From the NCBI GenBank assembly GCA_006226375.1, contig SBHC01000038.1, positions 1 to 64,000 on the forward strand: 64,000 nt of DNA. Direction: 5' to 3'. A program made the translations under genes and the position numbers. Of this stretch, positions 34,698 through 43,137 are shown piece after piece. The notes beneath the pieces were generated by a model that saw only the letters and a program-made list of their open reading frames with translations, was not told where the DNA came from and made no database searches. The stretch comes from Deltaproteobacteria bacterium. Its GTDB lineage: Bacteria > Myxococcota_C > UBA6777. Within the stretch, counting starts at the first letter, position 1, and the number at the start of each line of letters is the position of its first letter.

Positions 34698-36020
34698 GTG
34701 GTTAAGATTTTGATGGAACCATTTTCCAAGGCGTTGATTGTGGAGTCCCCCCACGCTGTGTTGGATGGAGCATTGCGTGAGGTCGGGATTGAGCCGCACC
34801 GCATCGATAAAATGCCGGACGAGCAAGCGTTGATTGATGCGATTAATGATCTTGGTGCGCAAGTGCTGTTCAAACGAAGTCGAACGCAAATCACTCGCAA
34901 GGTTGTGGAGTCCTGCCCAAGCTTGCATGCGATTCAACTGTGCAGCATCGGCACCGACTCCATCGATCTACAAGCCTGCGCAGAGCACGGACTTCTGGTG
35001 TTCAATGATCCAGTATCCAACGGCCAGTCTGTGTTGGAGCTTACCATTGGTCACTTGGTCGCGCTCTCCCGCCGGCTCTACGAAACCAACAACATCTCTC
35101 ACAGCAACCGCTGGGAAAAGAATGCCACGCGGCGCTATGAAATTGCTGGGAAAAAATTGGGCCTTGTCGGTCTGGGGAACATCGGACGACACATCGCTCG
35201 GGCTTGCGAGGCGCTGGGGCTGAAGATCTCCTTTTACGACAATCGACCTGTCGCTCAAGAGGTTGGTCTGGAGATGGGTTGGACCCGTCGCTCCAGCCTA
35301 GAGGACCTCTTCGCTTACTCCGACATGGTTTCGGTGCACACGTCGGCCCATGATTATCGTGGCCGCAGCAACGAAGGGTTGCTTGATCCCTACTTGGGTC
35401 AGCTAGGGGCCAAGTTGGAAGGTGACTCCCCCCGGATCTTCCTGAACTTGGCGCGCGGAAACCTGCACTCCGCCGAGTCGCTTTTGGAAGCTGTTCAGAG
35501 TGGAGCCATCCGAAAGGCTGCGGTGGATGTTTACCCTGAAGAGCCACCCCCCGGTGTGAAAGAGTGGGACAACCCCTACGCCAATGAACCTCGGATTGTG
35601 TGCACCCCACACATTGGTGGCGCGACTGCTGAAGCACAGCCGCGTATCGCTCGCCGTGTCAGCACCACCATGGAGCAATTCTCCCGGTATGGGTCGTTGC
35701 GCGATTGTGTGTTTGCACCGCGAATGACGTTGAGCCTTACAGAACAAGCACGTGGGCGAGCGCTGCTTGCCGTCGTTCACTCGACATCCCGAGGCACCAA
35801 AAAAGCCGTGGATGACGCGATCTATCAGGCTGAAGTCAGCAACCTGGGCTCCACGCACCGCGACTTCGACATCGGCGTTGCTTACGACCTGTCGGTGCTG
35901 GATCGTCCTTTGAAGTACGATGAACTGACAGACCTGATCGAGCAAGCCAAAACTCTCGCCAACGACCCGAACGCTATCCGCGCAGTCCGTCAGGTTGTTG
36001 TTCCCGAAGATGGCTGGTAA
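34698..36020 (+). CDS. D-3-phosphoglycerate dehydrogenase-like 2-hydroxyacid dehydrogenase
   Basis: A 440-residue NAD-dependent D-2-hydroxyacid dehydrogenase. The GTG at 34698 has GAGGAG eight bases upstream; a TTG at 34674 is the longest alternative. The Rossmann motif is KLGLVGLGNIGRHIA. Catalytic residues are the Arg of FLNLARGNL, the Glu of VDVYPEEPP and the His of VCTPHIGGAT. The C-terminal 100 residues (from about GRALLAVVHSTSRGTKKAVD) may be an ACT-like regulatory domain as in SerA, but this part is divergent. The likely reaction is oxidation of 3-phosphoglycerate in serine synthesis, although other hydroxyacids are possible. Confidence 0.85.
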   Translation: MVKILMEPFSKALIVESPHAVLDGALREVGIEPHRIDKMPDEQALIDAINDLGAQVLFKRSRTQITRKVVESCPSLHAIQLCSIGTDSIDLQACAEHGLLVFNDPVSNGQSVLELTIGHLVALSRRLYETNNISHSNRWEKNATRRYEIAGKKLGLVGLGNIGRHIARACEALGLKISFYDNRPVAQEVGLEMGWTRRSSLEDLFAYSDMVSVHTSAHDYRGRSNEGLLDPYLGQLGAKLEGDSPRIFLNLARGNLHSAESLLEAVQSGAIRKAAVDVYPEEPPPGVKEWDNPYANEPRIVCTPHIGGATAEAQPRIARRVSTTMEQFSRYGSLRDCVFAPRMTLSLTEQARGRALLAVVHSTSRGTKKAVDDAIYQAEVSNLGSTHRDFDIGVAYDLSVLDRPLKYDELTDLIEQAKTLANDPNAIRAVRQVVVPEDGW

Positions 36021-36123
36021 ACCTTAGCTTTCTCCCCACTTTTCTCACGTTTCTCCCCCTGTCTCATTTGTACCCCATTCCTATTTTGGAATACTTCTGG
36101 ATTAAAAAGGGAAGTGTCTCTTG

Positions 36124-36152
36124 CCTGGGATTGCAAACCCAGGTTCAGGGGA
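36124..36152 (+). repeat. Hairpin repeat unit 1
   Basis: CCTGGG - 8-base loop - CCCAGG followed by TTCAGGGGA. The same plan recurs at 36200-36227. It lies between convergent genes and may act in transcript ending, although no T-run follows. Confidence 0.5.
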
Positions 36153-36199
36153 AGTGCTTCTTTTGAGGAAGATGGATTGTACGAGGAGGATGAAGGTCG

Positions 36200-36227
36200 C
36201 CTGGGGGAAGACCCCAGGTTCAGGGGA
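36200..36227 (+). repeat. Hairpin repeat unit 2
   Basis: CCTGGGG - 5-base loop - CCCCAGG followed by TTCAGGGGA. It shares the 15-base block CCCAGGTTCAGGGGA with unit 1, while the loops differ. It ends a few bases before the stop codon of the large TIG lipoprotein gene. Confidence 0.5.
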
Positions 36228-36231
36228 GGGA

Positions 36232-39200
36232 TTAGCGGCAGACGTTGACGCCACCACCAATGGGGGCACAAGATGGGCTGGCAGGTGCGCCTTTGAGCGC
36301 GGAGCAGTCCGCTTTGACCTTGCATGTCGGACGACAGACTTGCTGCCCGTTGATTTGCGCACAGGCTTCGCTACCTGCAGGCTTCATGAAGGTGCTGCAC
36401 TGGACACCACCGGCTGCAAGGCATGGTGGATCTTGTACATTCAGGAGGACCTCAGCGCTCTTCTCAAACTTGGTGCAGTTTTGGTCCAGGCAACGTTTGA
36501 CGTAAAGAGGATACTGGCCTGCGTACTTGATCTTGGATAGGTCAATCGTTGCGTTGAGTTGGGTTGCAGAGCTTGAGGTTCCCACCAACGGGTTAAGGGT
36601 ATCGTTGTTGAAGATGATGAAGTCACCCTTGACCAGGTTGGAGCCCACAATGCTGACTTGTTGTTGGTCGTTTCCACGGAACGCAACGGGCGGAGTCACG
36701 CTGGTGGCCACTGGCGGCGGCGGCGGCGTGAGTTGGAAGATACCCGGCTGGCTCTTCTCACCCGTGGGCAGAGCCACACGGAACTGGTAACCACCCGAAG
36801 CAAGGCCGCTCAAGTTGAAGGTTCCATACACGTACGTGGAGTACGTGTAGTTGATGGAGAACTTGCTGGAATAGTCCTTCTTGTCGGGGCCAGTTATGGT
36901 TACTGTGGGGTTGGTGCTGCAGCGGCTGGTGCCTGTACAGAAACCATCGCCGTAAATGTAAAGGTAGGTGCTGTTGGACTTTCCTACCTGAATGGAGGCC
37001 GGGCTCAAGTAACGGATGGAGGGCGGCGGGAGCGGCTCTGCAAAGATGGGCACGATGTTACTCTTGACGCCGTTGTCTTCCACGTAAACCATGTAGGTTC
37101 CAGCCTTAATGGTGCGGAAGTCTACGCTGGTCATGGTGATCTGACCGCTGGTTTGGAAGGAAGACGAGACCAACTTGCTGTCAAGGAACACCTTGCTGTT
37201 CGCGGTGAAGCCCGTACCTTGAATGATAACGCTATTGTAGAAGGAGCCACGCTTCAGGCTGTGGAGAGAAAGCTGCGTGATCGTAAGCGTTTGGTTGGGA
37301 TCAAAGACGGAGAAGGGAACTTCTGTCGTCTTCTTGCCGTTGCCGTTGTCCACATAGATGTTGGTGGTGCCTTTGGTGCTGAAGTCGATGGGATCCTTGG
37401 TCACAATCTCTTTGCCCGACTTGTACACAATATCGAGCTTCTTGGTTCCGTAGTAGATGCTGGCTTTGTTGGAGAAGTTGTCACCCTTGATCGTGAGGGT
37501 CTTTTTCTCGCCAACCTTGGCGTACGAGGGAACAATCTGGGACAGGTACGCATCGGGTGGCGGAGTGACCAAGAACTTCAACGCAGCGCTCTGGGTCTTG
37601 CCACAGGGGTTGCCTACTTTGACGTCGTACTCTCCGGGTTTGAAGCCGGTGAGGTCCATGTCCACTGTCAGGTCGTAGCAGTAGTCGTTGGTGGACGAGA
37701 GACGACAGTTGGTCGCCTGTACTTTGCCGTCGAGGTACGCGATAGAACCCGGTCGGAAGTAGTTGGGATAGTTGTAGTACATCAGCGTGCTGACAACAGT
37801 GTCGGCTGCGCCCACGGCCGGACGGATCTCGCGGATGCTTGGTACATCCGTGTTGTTCCGAATCGGGAAGGGAATGGTGCTCGACTTCGCCGAGGGGCCG
37901 TTGGTGATGTACACTTGGTACGTGGTCAAGCTGAGGTTTTTCTTCAGCACTTTGAAGGTCATCTTGGTGCCGTTGGGGTCGATGGTCAGCTTGAACTCGG
38001 GGTTCGTGGGGTTCGCTTCGTACACTGTTGAGCCAAAGTAAAGCTTGCTGGCGGGCACAAAGTTGCGGCCTGTGACCAGCACGTCGGCGTCACAACCGAG
38101 GCTCCATCCACCTGGTGTTATGGCGTCGATGGAGGGGGTCGGGTGGGTGATGGTCAGCTTGAATGGCTTGGACTTGCGGTCATCCTGGGGAGTTGCGCCA
38201 GGGTTGACAACGTATGCGTCAAAGTCACCGGAGGTCCAGGTTCCCTTTGTGGTGTCAATCACAACTTCCAGATAGGTGGAGGAGCTGCGCTGACGGTTGA
38301 TGGTATACTCCGTCTTGTCAATGAAGAACTTCGCGGTCTTCGGATCGAAGCGGCTTCCGTAAATCGCCAGAGTGGTGACCGTTCCGATGTACACGTTGAA
38401 AGGAAGCACCCGGTCGATGGTCGGGGTCGGGTTGGTTCCAATCACGTTGAAGATCTGTTCTTGGGACTTCTTGCCGTCAGGGTTGCGTACATGGACCTTG
38501 TATTCACCGTCTTTGTAGCCGGTCAGGTCCAGTTTGCCGTCCACCTGGATCTCGTCGCGACGAATCCGCTTGGAGGGAATGTCTTTGCCATCGAAGACGA
38601 TGATGGCGCCCTCTGCAAAGGCTGTTCCGTGCACGCTGAAGTCGATCTTGGTGTCTGCTTTTCCGTTCGGTGGGTTCAACACGTTCAGAACGGGCGGAAG
38701 CAGGTCGTCCAACACTTTGAACTTGAGTTGAGTCGCTGCAACGCGACCACCGGGGCTGCGTACGCCGATCTCGTATTCTCCGACAGGCGTTTGGCTCAGG
38801 TCGAGGGTTGCAACCAGCTCCGTTTCGCTCTTGAAGGTGGTCTTGAGTGGTGTCTTGGCAAACAACACTTCGGAGGTGCTCACGAAGTTCTTTCCAATGA
38901 CTTTGACTTCCACCGACTTGATACCAGCAAAGGAAAACTCTGGATCCAGTTTGGTCAGCTCGGGAGTGGGAATGTCGAGGATCTTGAACGCTGTGCCCGC
39001 AGACTTTTCGCCGCTGGGGTTCATCACGCTCAGGTTCTCGTCTCCAGGAGTTTGACCACCCAGGTCAAGGCTAGCCTTCAGCTCTTGCTTGCTGACGAAG
39101 GTTGTTTCGTACTCTTTGGGTCCAAGGACAATTTTGGCGCCTGCAGCAAAGCCGTCACCCTTGACCACAACATCGACCACCGTCTCGATGGTTCCTTGTG

Positions 39201-40014
39201 CAGGAGTGACCGAGGCAACGGTGGGTTTCAGGTAGAGGTCTTTCATGACCTCGACAGTGACGCGGTCGGTGGCTACGGCCTTGCGGGAGTCGGTGACTTC
39301 CAGCTCAACGATGTAGCGGCCTTCTTTGTCTGTCTTGAAGGTGGGCTTTGCGGTGTTTGGCTTTTCAATGTTGGCCTGACTGCCATCGGGCTTGGTGACA
39401 AAGCGCCACTGGTAGGTGAGCTCTCCACCGTCTGGATCTTTACTCTCTGAGCCATCCAACTGAGCTTCTTCACCGGGCTCTTTGCGTTGGTCTAGGCCTG
39501 CGTTGGCAACGGGTGGGGTGTTCTCGCCTTCTTTCACTGCCACAGTGATTTCTACAGACTTTTTCGAATTGGTGCCGTCGCTAACTTCGAGTTGGACTTT
39601 GTACTCGCCAGCTACATCGGGAACAAAAGATGTTTTGGCTTCTACTGCGCTGACGATGGTGGCCTGGCTGCCATCGGGGATGGAGGTCAGGGTCCATTTG
39701 TAGGAGAGGAGTTGGTTTTCTGGGTCGCTACTGCTTGTACCGTCCAGATCGATCTTTTGGCCAATCGTGGCATCCGTAGGAGTCACGCTGGCAATGGCGA
39801 GAGGGGGGTTGTTTTCTAGGGGGGTTCGGCACTTTTTGCCGCGGCACTCCAAACCTTCTACACATTCAGAGGTTTGTTCGCAGGCCTGGCCCAGAACTTT
39901 TCCATTGTCCGAAGATGCGCCACACCCTGGTAACAAGGCAGCGGCAGTCACCACAAACAGTAGCCCCATGAGCGGGGCTACCCATCGCCAAACGGTTTGC
40001 TTCCATCGATTCAT
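36232..40014 (-). CDS. Giant surface lipoprotein with two PKD-like and about ten TIG domains
   Basis: A 1260-residue lipoprotein. The ATG at 40014 follows AGGGAG by six bases and begins a signal peptide ending in AALLPGC. A short cysteine motif (CEQTSECVEGLECRGKKC) is next, then two PKD/REJ-like domains (PLAIASVTPTDATIGQ and PPVANAGLDQRKEPGEEAQ). About ten tandem TIG/IPT Ig-like domains follow, each starting like PTPELTKLDPEFSFAG or PTIDRVLPFNVYIG and ending with a G-x-Y-x-V strand. The last 60 residues are cysteine-rich (GSEACAQINGQQVCRPTC). The rod-like array suggests a cell-surface stalk or adhesin. The short protein at 602-1354 has the same PKD-TIG plan. It converges with the dehydrogenase gene. 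Confidence 0.88.
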   Translation of the reverse strand: MNRWKQTVWRWVAPLMGLLFVVTAAALLPGCGASSDNGKVLGQACEQTSECVEGLECRGKKCRTPLENNPPLAIASVTPTDATIGQKIDLDGTSSSDPENQLLSYKWTLTSIPDGSQATIVSAVEAKTSFVPDVAGEYKVQLEVSDGTNSKKSVEITVAVKEGENTPPVANAGLDQRKEPGEEAQLDGSESKDPDGGELTYQWRFVTKPDGSQANIEKPNTAKPTFKTDKEGRYIVELEVTDSRKAVATDRVTVEVMKDLYLKPTVASVTPAQGTIETVVDVVVKGDGFAAGAKIVLGPKEYETTFVSKQELKASLDLGGQTPGDENLSVMNPSGEKSAGTAFKILDIPTPELTKLDPEFSFAGIKSVEVKVIGKNFVSTSEVLFAKTPLKTTFKSETELVATLDLSQTPVGEYEIGVRSPGGRVAATQLKFKVLDDLLPPVLNVLNPPNGKADTKIDFSVHGTAFAEGAIIVFDGKDIPSKRIRRDEIQVDGKLDLTGYKDGEYKVHVRNPDGKKSQEQIFNVIGTNPTPTIDRVLPFNVYIGTVTTLAIYGSRFDPKTAKFFIDKTEYTINRQRSSSTYLEVVIDTTKGTWTSGDFDAYVVNPGATPQDDRKSKPFKLTITHPTPSIDAITPGGWSLGCDADVLVTGRNFVPASKLYFGSTVYEANPTNPEFKLTIDPNGTKMTFKVLKKNLSLTTYQVYITNGPSAKSSTIPFPIRNNTDVPSIREIRPAVGAADTVVSTLMYYNYPNYFRPGSIAYLDGKVQATNCRLSSTNDYCYDLTVDMDLTGFKPGEYDVKVGNPCGKTQSAALKFLVTPPPDAYLSQIVPSYAKVGEKKTLTIKGDNFSNKASIYYGTKKLDIVYKSGKEIVTKDPIDFSTKGTTNIYVDNGNGKKTTEVPFSVFDPNQTLTITQLSLHSLKRGSFYNSVIIQGTGFTANSKVFLDSKLVSSSFQTSGQITMTSVDFRTIKAGTYMVYVEDNGVKSNIVPIFAEPLPPPSIRYLSPASIQVGKSNSTYLYIYGDGFCTGTSRCSTNPTVTITGPDKKDYSSKFSINYTYSTYVYGTFNLSGLASGGYQFRVALPTGEKSQPGIFQLTPPPPPVATSVTPPVAFRGNDQQQVSIVGSNLVKGDFIIFNNDTLNPLVGTSSSATQLNATIDLSKIKYAGQYPLYVKRCLDQNCTKFEKSAEVLLNVQDPPCLAAGGVQCSTFMKPAGSEACAQINGQQVCRPTCKVKADCSALKGAPASPSCAPIGGGVNVCR

Positions 40015-40487
40015 CTTACTCTCCCTACAACTATGAAGTGCTATGACACAAAAATAGCCAAAGCGTAGGCACACTTTGGCTCTGGGCACGAATACGTTCT
40101 ATGGATGTTGTGCGAACAATACATTGAAAACATGCAACAAAACCTATACTTACTTTCTGACATCCGGTACAGCAAACGAACAAGTGTTTGCCTCTATGCT
40201 ACGCGGAATGTACACGCATCTCAATTGTGGAAGGATAAAGCAACAATCCAAAAAAGAAAAGGGTTTTTTTTGAAAAACCGTTCCTACAACATGAGTTGGG
40301 TGAATCCGTGAGCGCCTCAGTTTGGACTCTCAAGAAAGTCGGATGCAACGTCCCTGTGTCCTCTGTTATGGTTTAGACCGTTTTTATCACAGTTGCGTTA
40401 CAGCATAACGAACAAGATCGTTGGTCGAGGGCCACAAATAAGACGTCTGACACAGGCTGAAGTGTGACAACAAGGAGACAAAAAAGA
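40015..40487. other. AT-rich intergenic region between divergent genes
   Basis: No gene or RNA recognised. It separates the divergent TIG lipoprotein and VIT-VWA genes and probably holds both promoters. An imperfect dyad is present near 40392-40413 (CGTTA / TAACG), too weak to name. Confidence 0.4.
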
Positions 40488-42791
40488 ATGAGACGATACC
40501 TCCCGTTGAGTTTGGGCGCGTTGGTGGCGCTGTTGCTTGGGTTGGCTGGAGCCCAAGGTGCGATGGCACAAGGGTTTTTGATCCCCACAGATCGCCGCAT
40601 CGCGCCCCTCGCGATCAAGTACCACAGGGTCCAAGTTAAGATTCGTGACCGCGCAGCGCAAACCCGTGTGGAACAAGTCTTTGTGAATTCCACCTCTCGC
40701 GTGTTGGAGGCGACCTATATCTTTCCCCTTCCTGCGAACGCGACCATCTCCAACTTTGTGTTGTACATCAACGGGAAAGCCACCAAAGGGAAGGTCTTGG
40801 AGAAGGGGCGAGCAGCAGCCATCTACCAGTCCATCGTGCGTCGTATGCGTGATCCCGGCTTGTTGGAGTATATGGGAGGACGGCTGTTTCGGGCCCGCGT
40901 GTTCCCCATTCCTCGCAAAGGTGAGCAAAAGATCTCCATTTCTTTCACCCAGATTGTGTCGTACCGCAACGGGATGCATCGGTACGTCTACCCACTCAAG
41001 ACACCCCACAAAGTGGTGCGCACCCAGAACGACTTCACCATGTCGCTGCAACTGCAGACTCGCACGCCCCTCAAGAACGTGTACTCACCCACCCATCGGG
41101 TGTCTGTGGCCCGACGTGGGGAGCGGAAGGCGATTGTTGGTTTTGAGAAAAACCAAGCTTCTCTGAACCGTGACTTTGTTCTCTTTTACTCGGTGTCGCC
41201 CAAAGCCATTGGGATGAACGTGTTGACCCACCGGGTGAAGGGTCAGAACGGTTACTTCTTAATGATGGCAACGCCCAAGGTCTCGTATGGCTCCAGCGAG
41301 ATTGTTGGGAAAAACATCACCTTCGTGCTTGATACCTCTGGCTCGATGAGCGGGAAGAAGATGAAGTGGGCGCGGCGTGCGCTGCAGATCTGCTTGGGCA
41401 AGCTTAACCCCAAAGACCACTTCAACGTCGTTCGATTCTCCACCGATGTTGAAGGCCTCTTTCGCGGTCTCCAGCCTGCCAACATTAGCAACATCAAGAA
41501 AGCCCAGGCGTTTGTAAAGCGTATGGAAGCCGCTGGCGGTACAGCCATCGACGACGCGATGAAGATGGCGCTGGCGCAGAAGCCCAAGGGCAAAGGTCTG
41601 AACATTGTTGTGTTGATTACAGACGGTCACCCGACCATTGGAGAGACCACACCCTCAGCCATCCTGAAGAACGCCAAAACCAACAACAAAAAGAAAGCGC
41701 GCGTGTTCACCTTTGGGATCGGCACGTCCATCAACACCAAGCTGTTGGACAAGCTCGCTTCGCAGGCTGGTGGTACAGGGGACTACGTCAAACCCAACAA
41801 AGAGATCTCCCAACGCATTGGTTGGTTCTACGACAAAGTTCGCTACCCGGTGCTCAGTGACATCAAGATGACCGTGGGTGGGAACCTTCGGCTGTACGAC
41901 ATCTACCCCAAGAGAATCCCCGACCTCTTCCGTGGAGGCCAGATCCTGCTGTTTGGGCGTTACCGCAAAAGTGGAGATGTTGCCATCAAGTTGAACGGAC
42001 GCGTGGGTGGAAAGCAACGCCGCTATGTGTTCGAGTCGCGGTTCGCCAAGACGTCGGCCAAGCACGACTTTATTGCCAAACTGTGGGCCCACCGTAAGGT
42101 CGCCTATCTCTTGGAGAACATTCGCTTGCGAGGAGCAAACGCAGAGCTTCGCAACGAAGTCATTCGACTGGCAAAGAAGTTTGGGATTGTTACACCGTAC
42201 ACGTCGTACCTGGTGCTGGAGAGACGGGACCACTGGCGATACAACAACAACACCCGTGGTCCTTTGGTGCAAGGACAGACACGTCGTCGCCGACGCTGGC
42301 GCGGTACGCCTCGGCCGGGCGTGAAATTGGATCGCTTCTCCACACACGGCCATGGCGGCGGTGGAGCGCCCTCCACTGCAACACCTGCTCCTGCTGCGCC
42401 TCCATCCGATGATGACGCTGTCGCGAACCAGCAGGCGTTTGGTTCAAGCTCTGGCAAGAAGGCAGTGGAGGTGAGTCGTAAGCTGGCGAAGGCCAAGAGA
42501 CGAAAGGTTGTCTCTGCGGGAGGAACACGTCGTTACATCCAAGGCCGCTTGTTCTTGTGGAAGCGAGGCCAATGGGTTGACCAGTCGTACCGCTCCTCGA
42601 TGAAAACCCTCAAGGTCAAGTACTTGGGCCGTTTGTACTTCCGCATCCTCAAGCTTCGCCCTGACCTGCGGCGTATCTTTGCGCTGGGCCAGAGCGTCAC
42701 CGTAGTGGTGGGCAAGAACAAAGCCCTTGTGATTGGTTCCACCGGTAGCAAGGTGTCTTCGGCCAAGCTGAAAGCCTTCGTGAAGCGGTAG
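40488..42791 (+). CDS. VIT and VWA domain secreted protein
   Basis: A 767-residue exported protein. The ATG at 40488 has AAGGAG nine bases upstream; the GTG at 40464 is less likely. The signal peptide ends at GAQGAMAQ. A VIT (inter-alpha-trypsin inhibitor) domain spans about 30-175 (AAQTRVEQVFVNSTSRVLEA, then FPLPANATISNFVLYINGK). The VWA domain follows with MIDAS residues in FVLDTSGSMSGKK, a Thr in AAGGTAIDDA and Asp in LITDGHPT. A Gly/Pro/Ala linker (GHGGGGAPSTATPAPAAPP) leads to a Lys/Arg-rich C-terminal domain. Such proteins occur in many Gram-negatives as secreted metal-dependent adhesion proteins. Partner unknown. Confidence 0.9.
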   Translation: MRRYLPLSLGALVALLLGLAGAQGAMAQGFLIPTDRRIAPLAIKYHRVQVKIRDRAAQTRVEQVFVNSTSRVLEATYIFPLPANATISNFVLYINGKATKGKVLEKGRAAAIYQSIVRRMRDPGLLEYMGGRLFRARVFPIPRKGEQKISISFTQIVSYRNGMHRYVYPLKTPHKVVRTQNDFTMSLQLQTRTPLKNVYSPTHRVSVARRGERKAIVGFEKNQASLNRDFVLFYSVSPKAIGMNVLTHRVKGQNGYFLMMATPKVSYGSSEIVGKNITFVLDTSGSMSGKKMKWARRALQICLGKLNPKDHFNVVRFSTDVEGLFRGLQPANISNIKKAQAFVKRMEAAGGTAIDDAMKMALAQKPKGKGLNIVVLITDGHPTIGETTPSAILKNAKTNNKKKARVFTFGIGTSINTKLLDKLASQAGGTGDYVKPNKEISQRIGWFYDKVRYPVLSDIKMTVGGNLRLYDIYPKRIPDLFRGGQILLFGRYRKSGDVAIKLNGRVGGKQRRYVFESRFAKTSAKHDFIAKLWAHRKVAYLLENIRLRGANAELRNEVIRLAKKFGIVTPYTSYLVLERRDHWRYNNNTRGPLVQGQTRRRRRWRGTPRPGVKLDRFSTHGHGGGGAPSTATPAPAAPPSDDDAVANQQAFGSSSGKKAVEVSRKLAKAKRRKVVSAGGTRRYIQGRLFLWKRGQWVDQSYRSSMKTLKVKYLGRLYFRILKLRPDLRRIFALGQSVTVVVGKNKALVIGSTGSKVSSAKLKAFVKR

Positions 42792-42816
42792 CTTTGACTC
42801 CACATCCTCTCAAAGC
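42791..42816. terminator. Stem-loop spanning two convergent stops
   Basis: GCTTTGA (42791-42797) pairs with TCAAAGC (42810-42816). It covers the last base of one stop codon and the stop of the convergent gene. There is no T-run, so a termination role is only possible. Confidence 0.35.
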
Positions 42817-43088
42817 AGGAAGTATCCACCTCCTGCGAGCAAACCTCCCATTCCCATCATCATCCAGGCTACGGAATCATCGATGGTTCCGATGAGTGGT
42901 ATCCAGTCTGGGATCAGGTCCCAAGTCCCCATCAGCTTGTAGCAAAGGCCAAACAAAAACAGGGATGCGCCTGTGCTTGTGGCGATCGCCTTGATACCTT
43001 GGCTGGCACCGAGGGATTGCCACCACAGCACCGGAATGGCCGCCATGATGGCGATCAGAATGACGAACTTCAGCAACTTTTCCAGCAT
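42810..43088 (-). CDS. Small membrane protein, DUF1232 (YkvA)-like
   Basis: A 92-residue membrane protein with two or three hydrophobic helices. The ATG at 43088 has GGAG six bases upstream; a GTG at 43100 is the longer option. The stretch TWDLIPDWIPLIGTIDDSVA matches the DUF1232/YkvA signature 'DliPDfiPvlGylDD'. Function of the family is unknown. It is downstream of nothing obvious; the RND permease gene is on the same strand, further along and 50 bp below its stop reading backwards. Confidence 0.7.
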   Translation of the reverse strand: MLEKLLKFVILIAIMAAIPVLWWQSLGASQGIKAIATSTGASLFLFGLCYKLMGTWDLIPDWIPLIGTIDDSVAWMMMGMGGLLAGGGYFLL

Positions 43089-43137
43089 GATTGTCTCCAC
43101 ATTCGCAGATCGGTTGAGAGTGAGGCCACTCTACGCT

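Noticed and set aside
36658-38031. Long plus-strand frame antisense to the TIG lipoprotein gene
   Set aside because: The opposite strand has clear PKD/TIG domains; this frame has no domain and is a shadow of its codon pattern. The same applies to 38143-39450.
40392-40413. Imperfect dyad upstream of the VIT-VWA gene
   Set aside because: Only the inner five pairs match cleanly; several outer positions fail.
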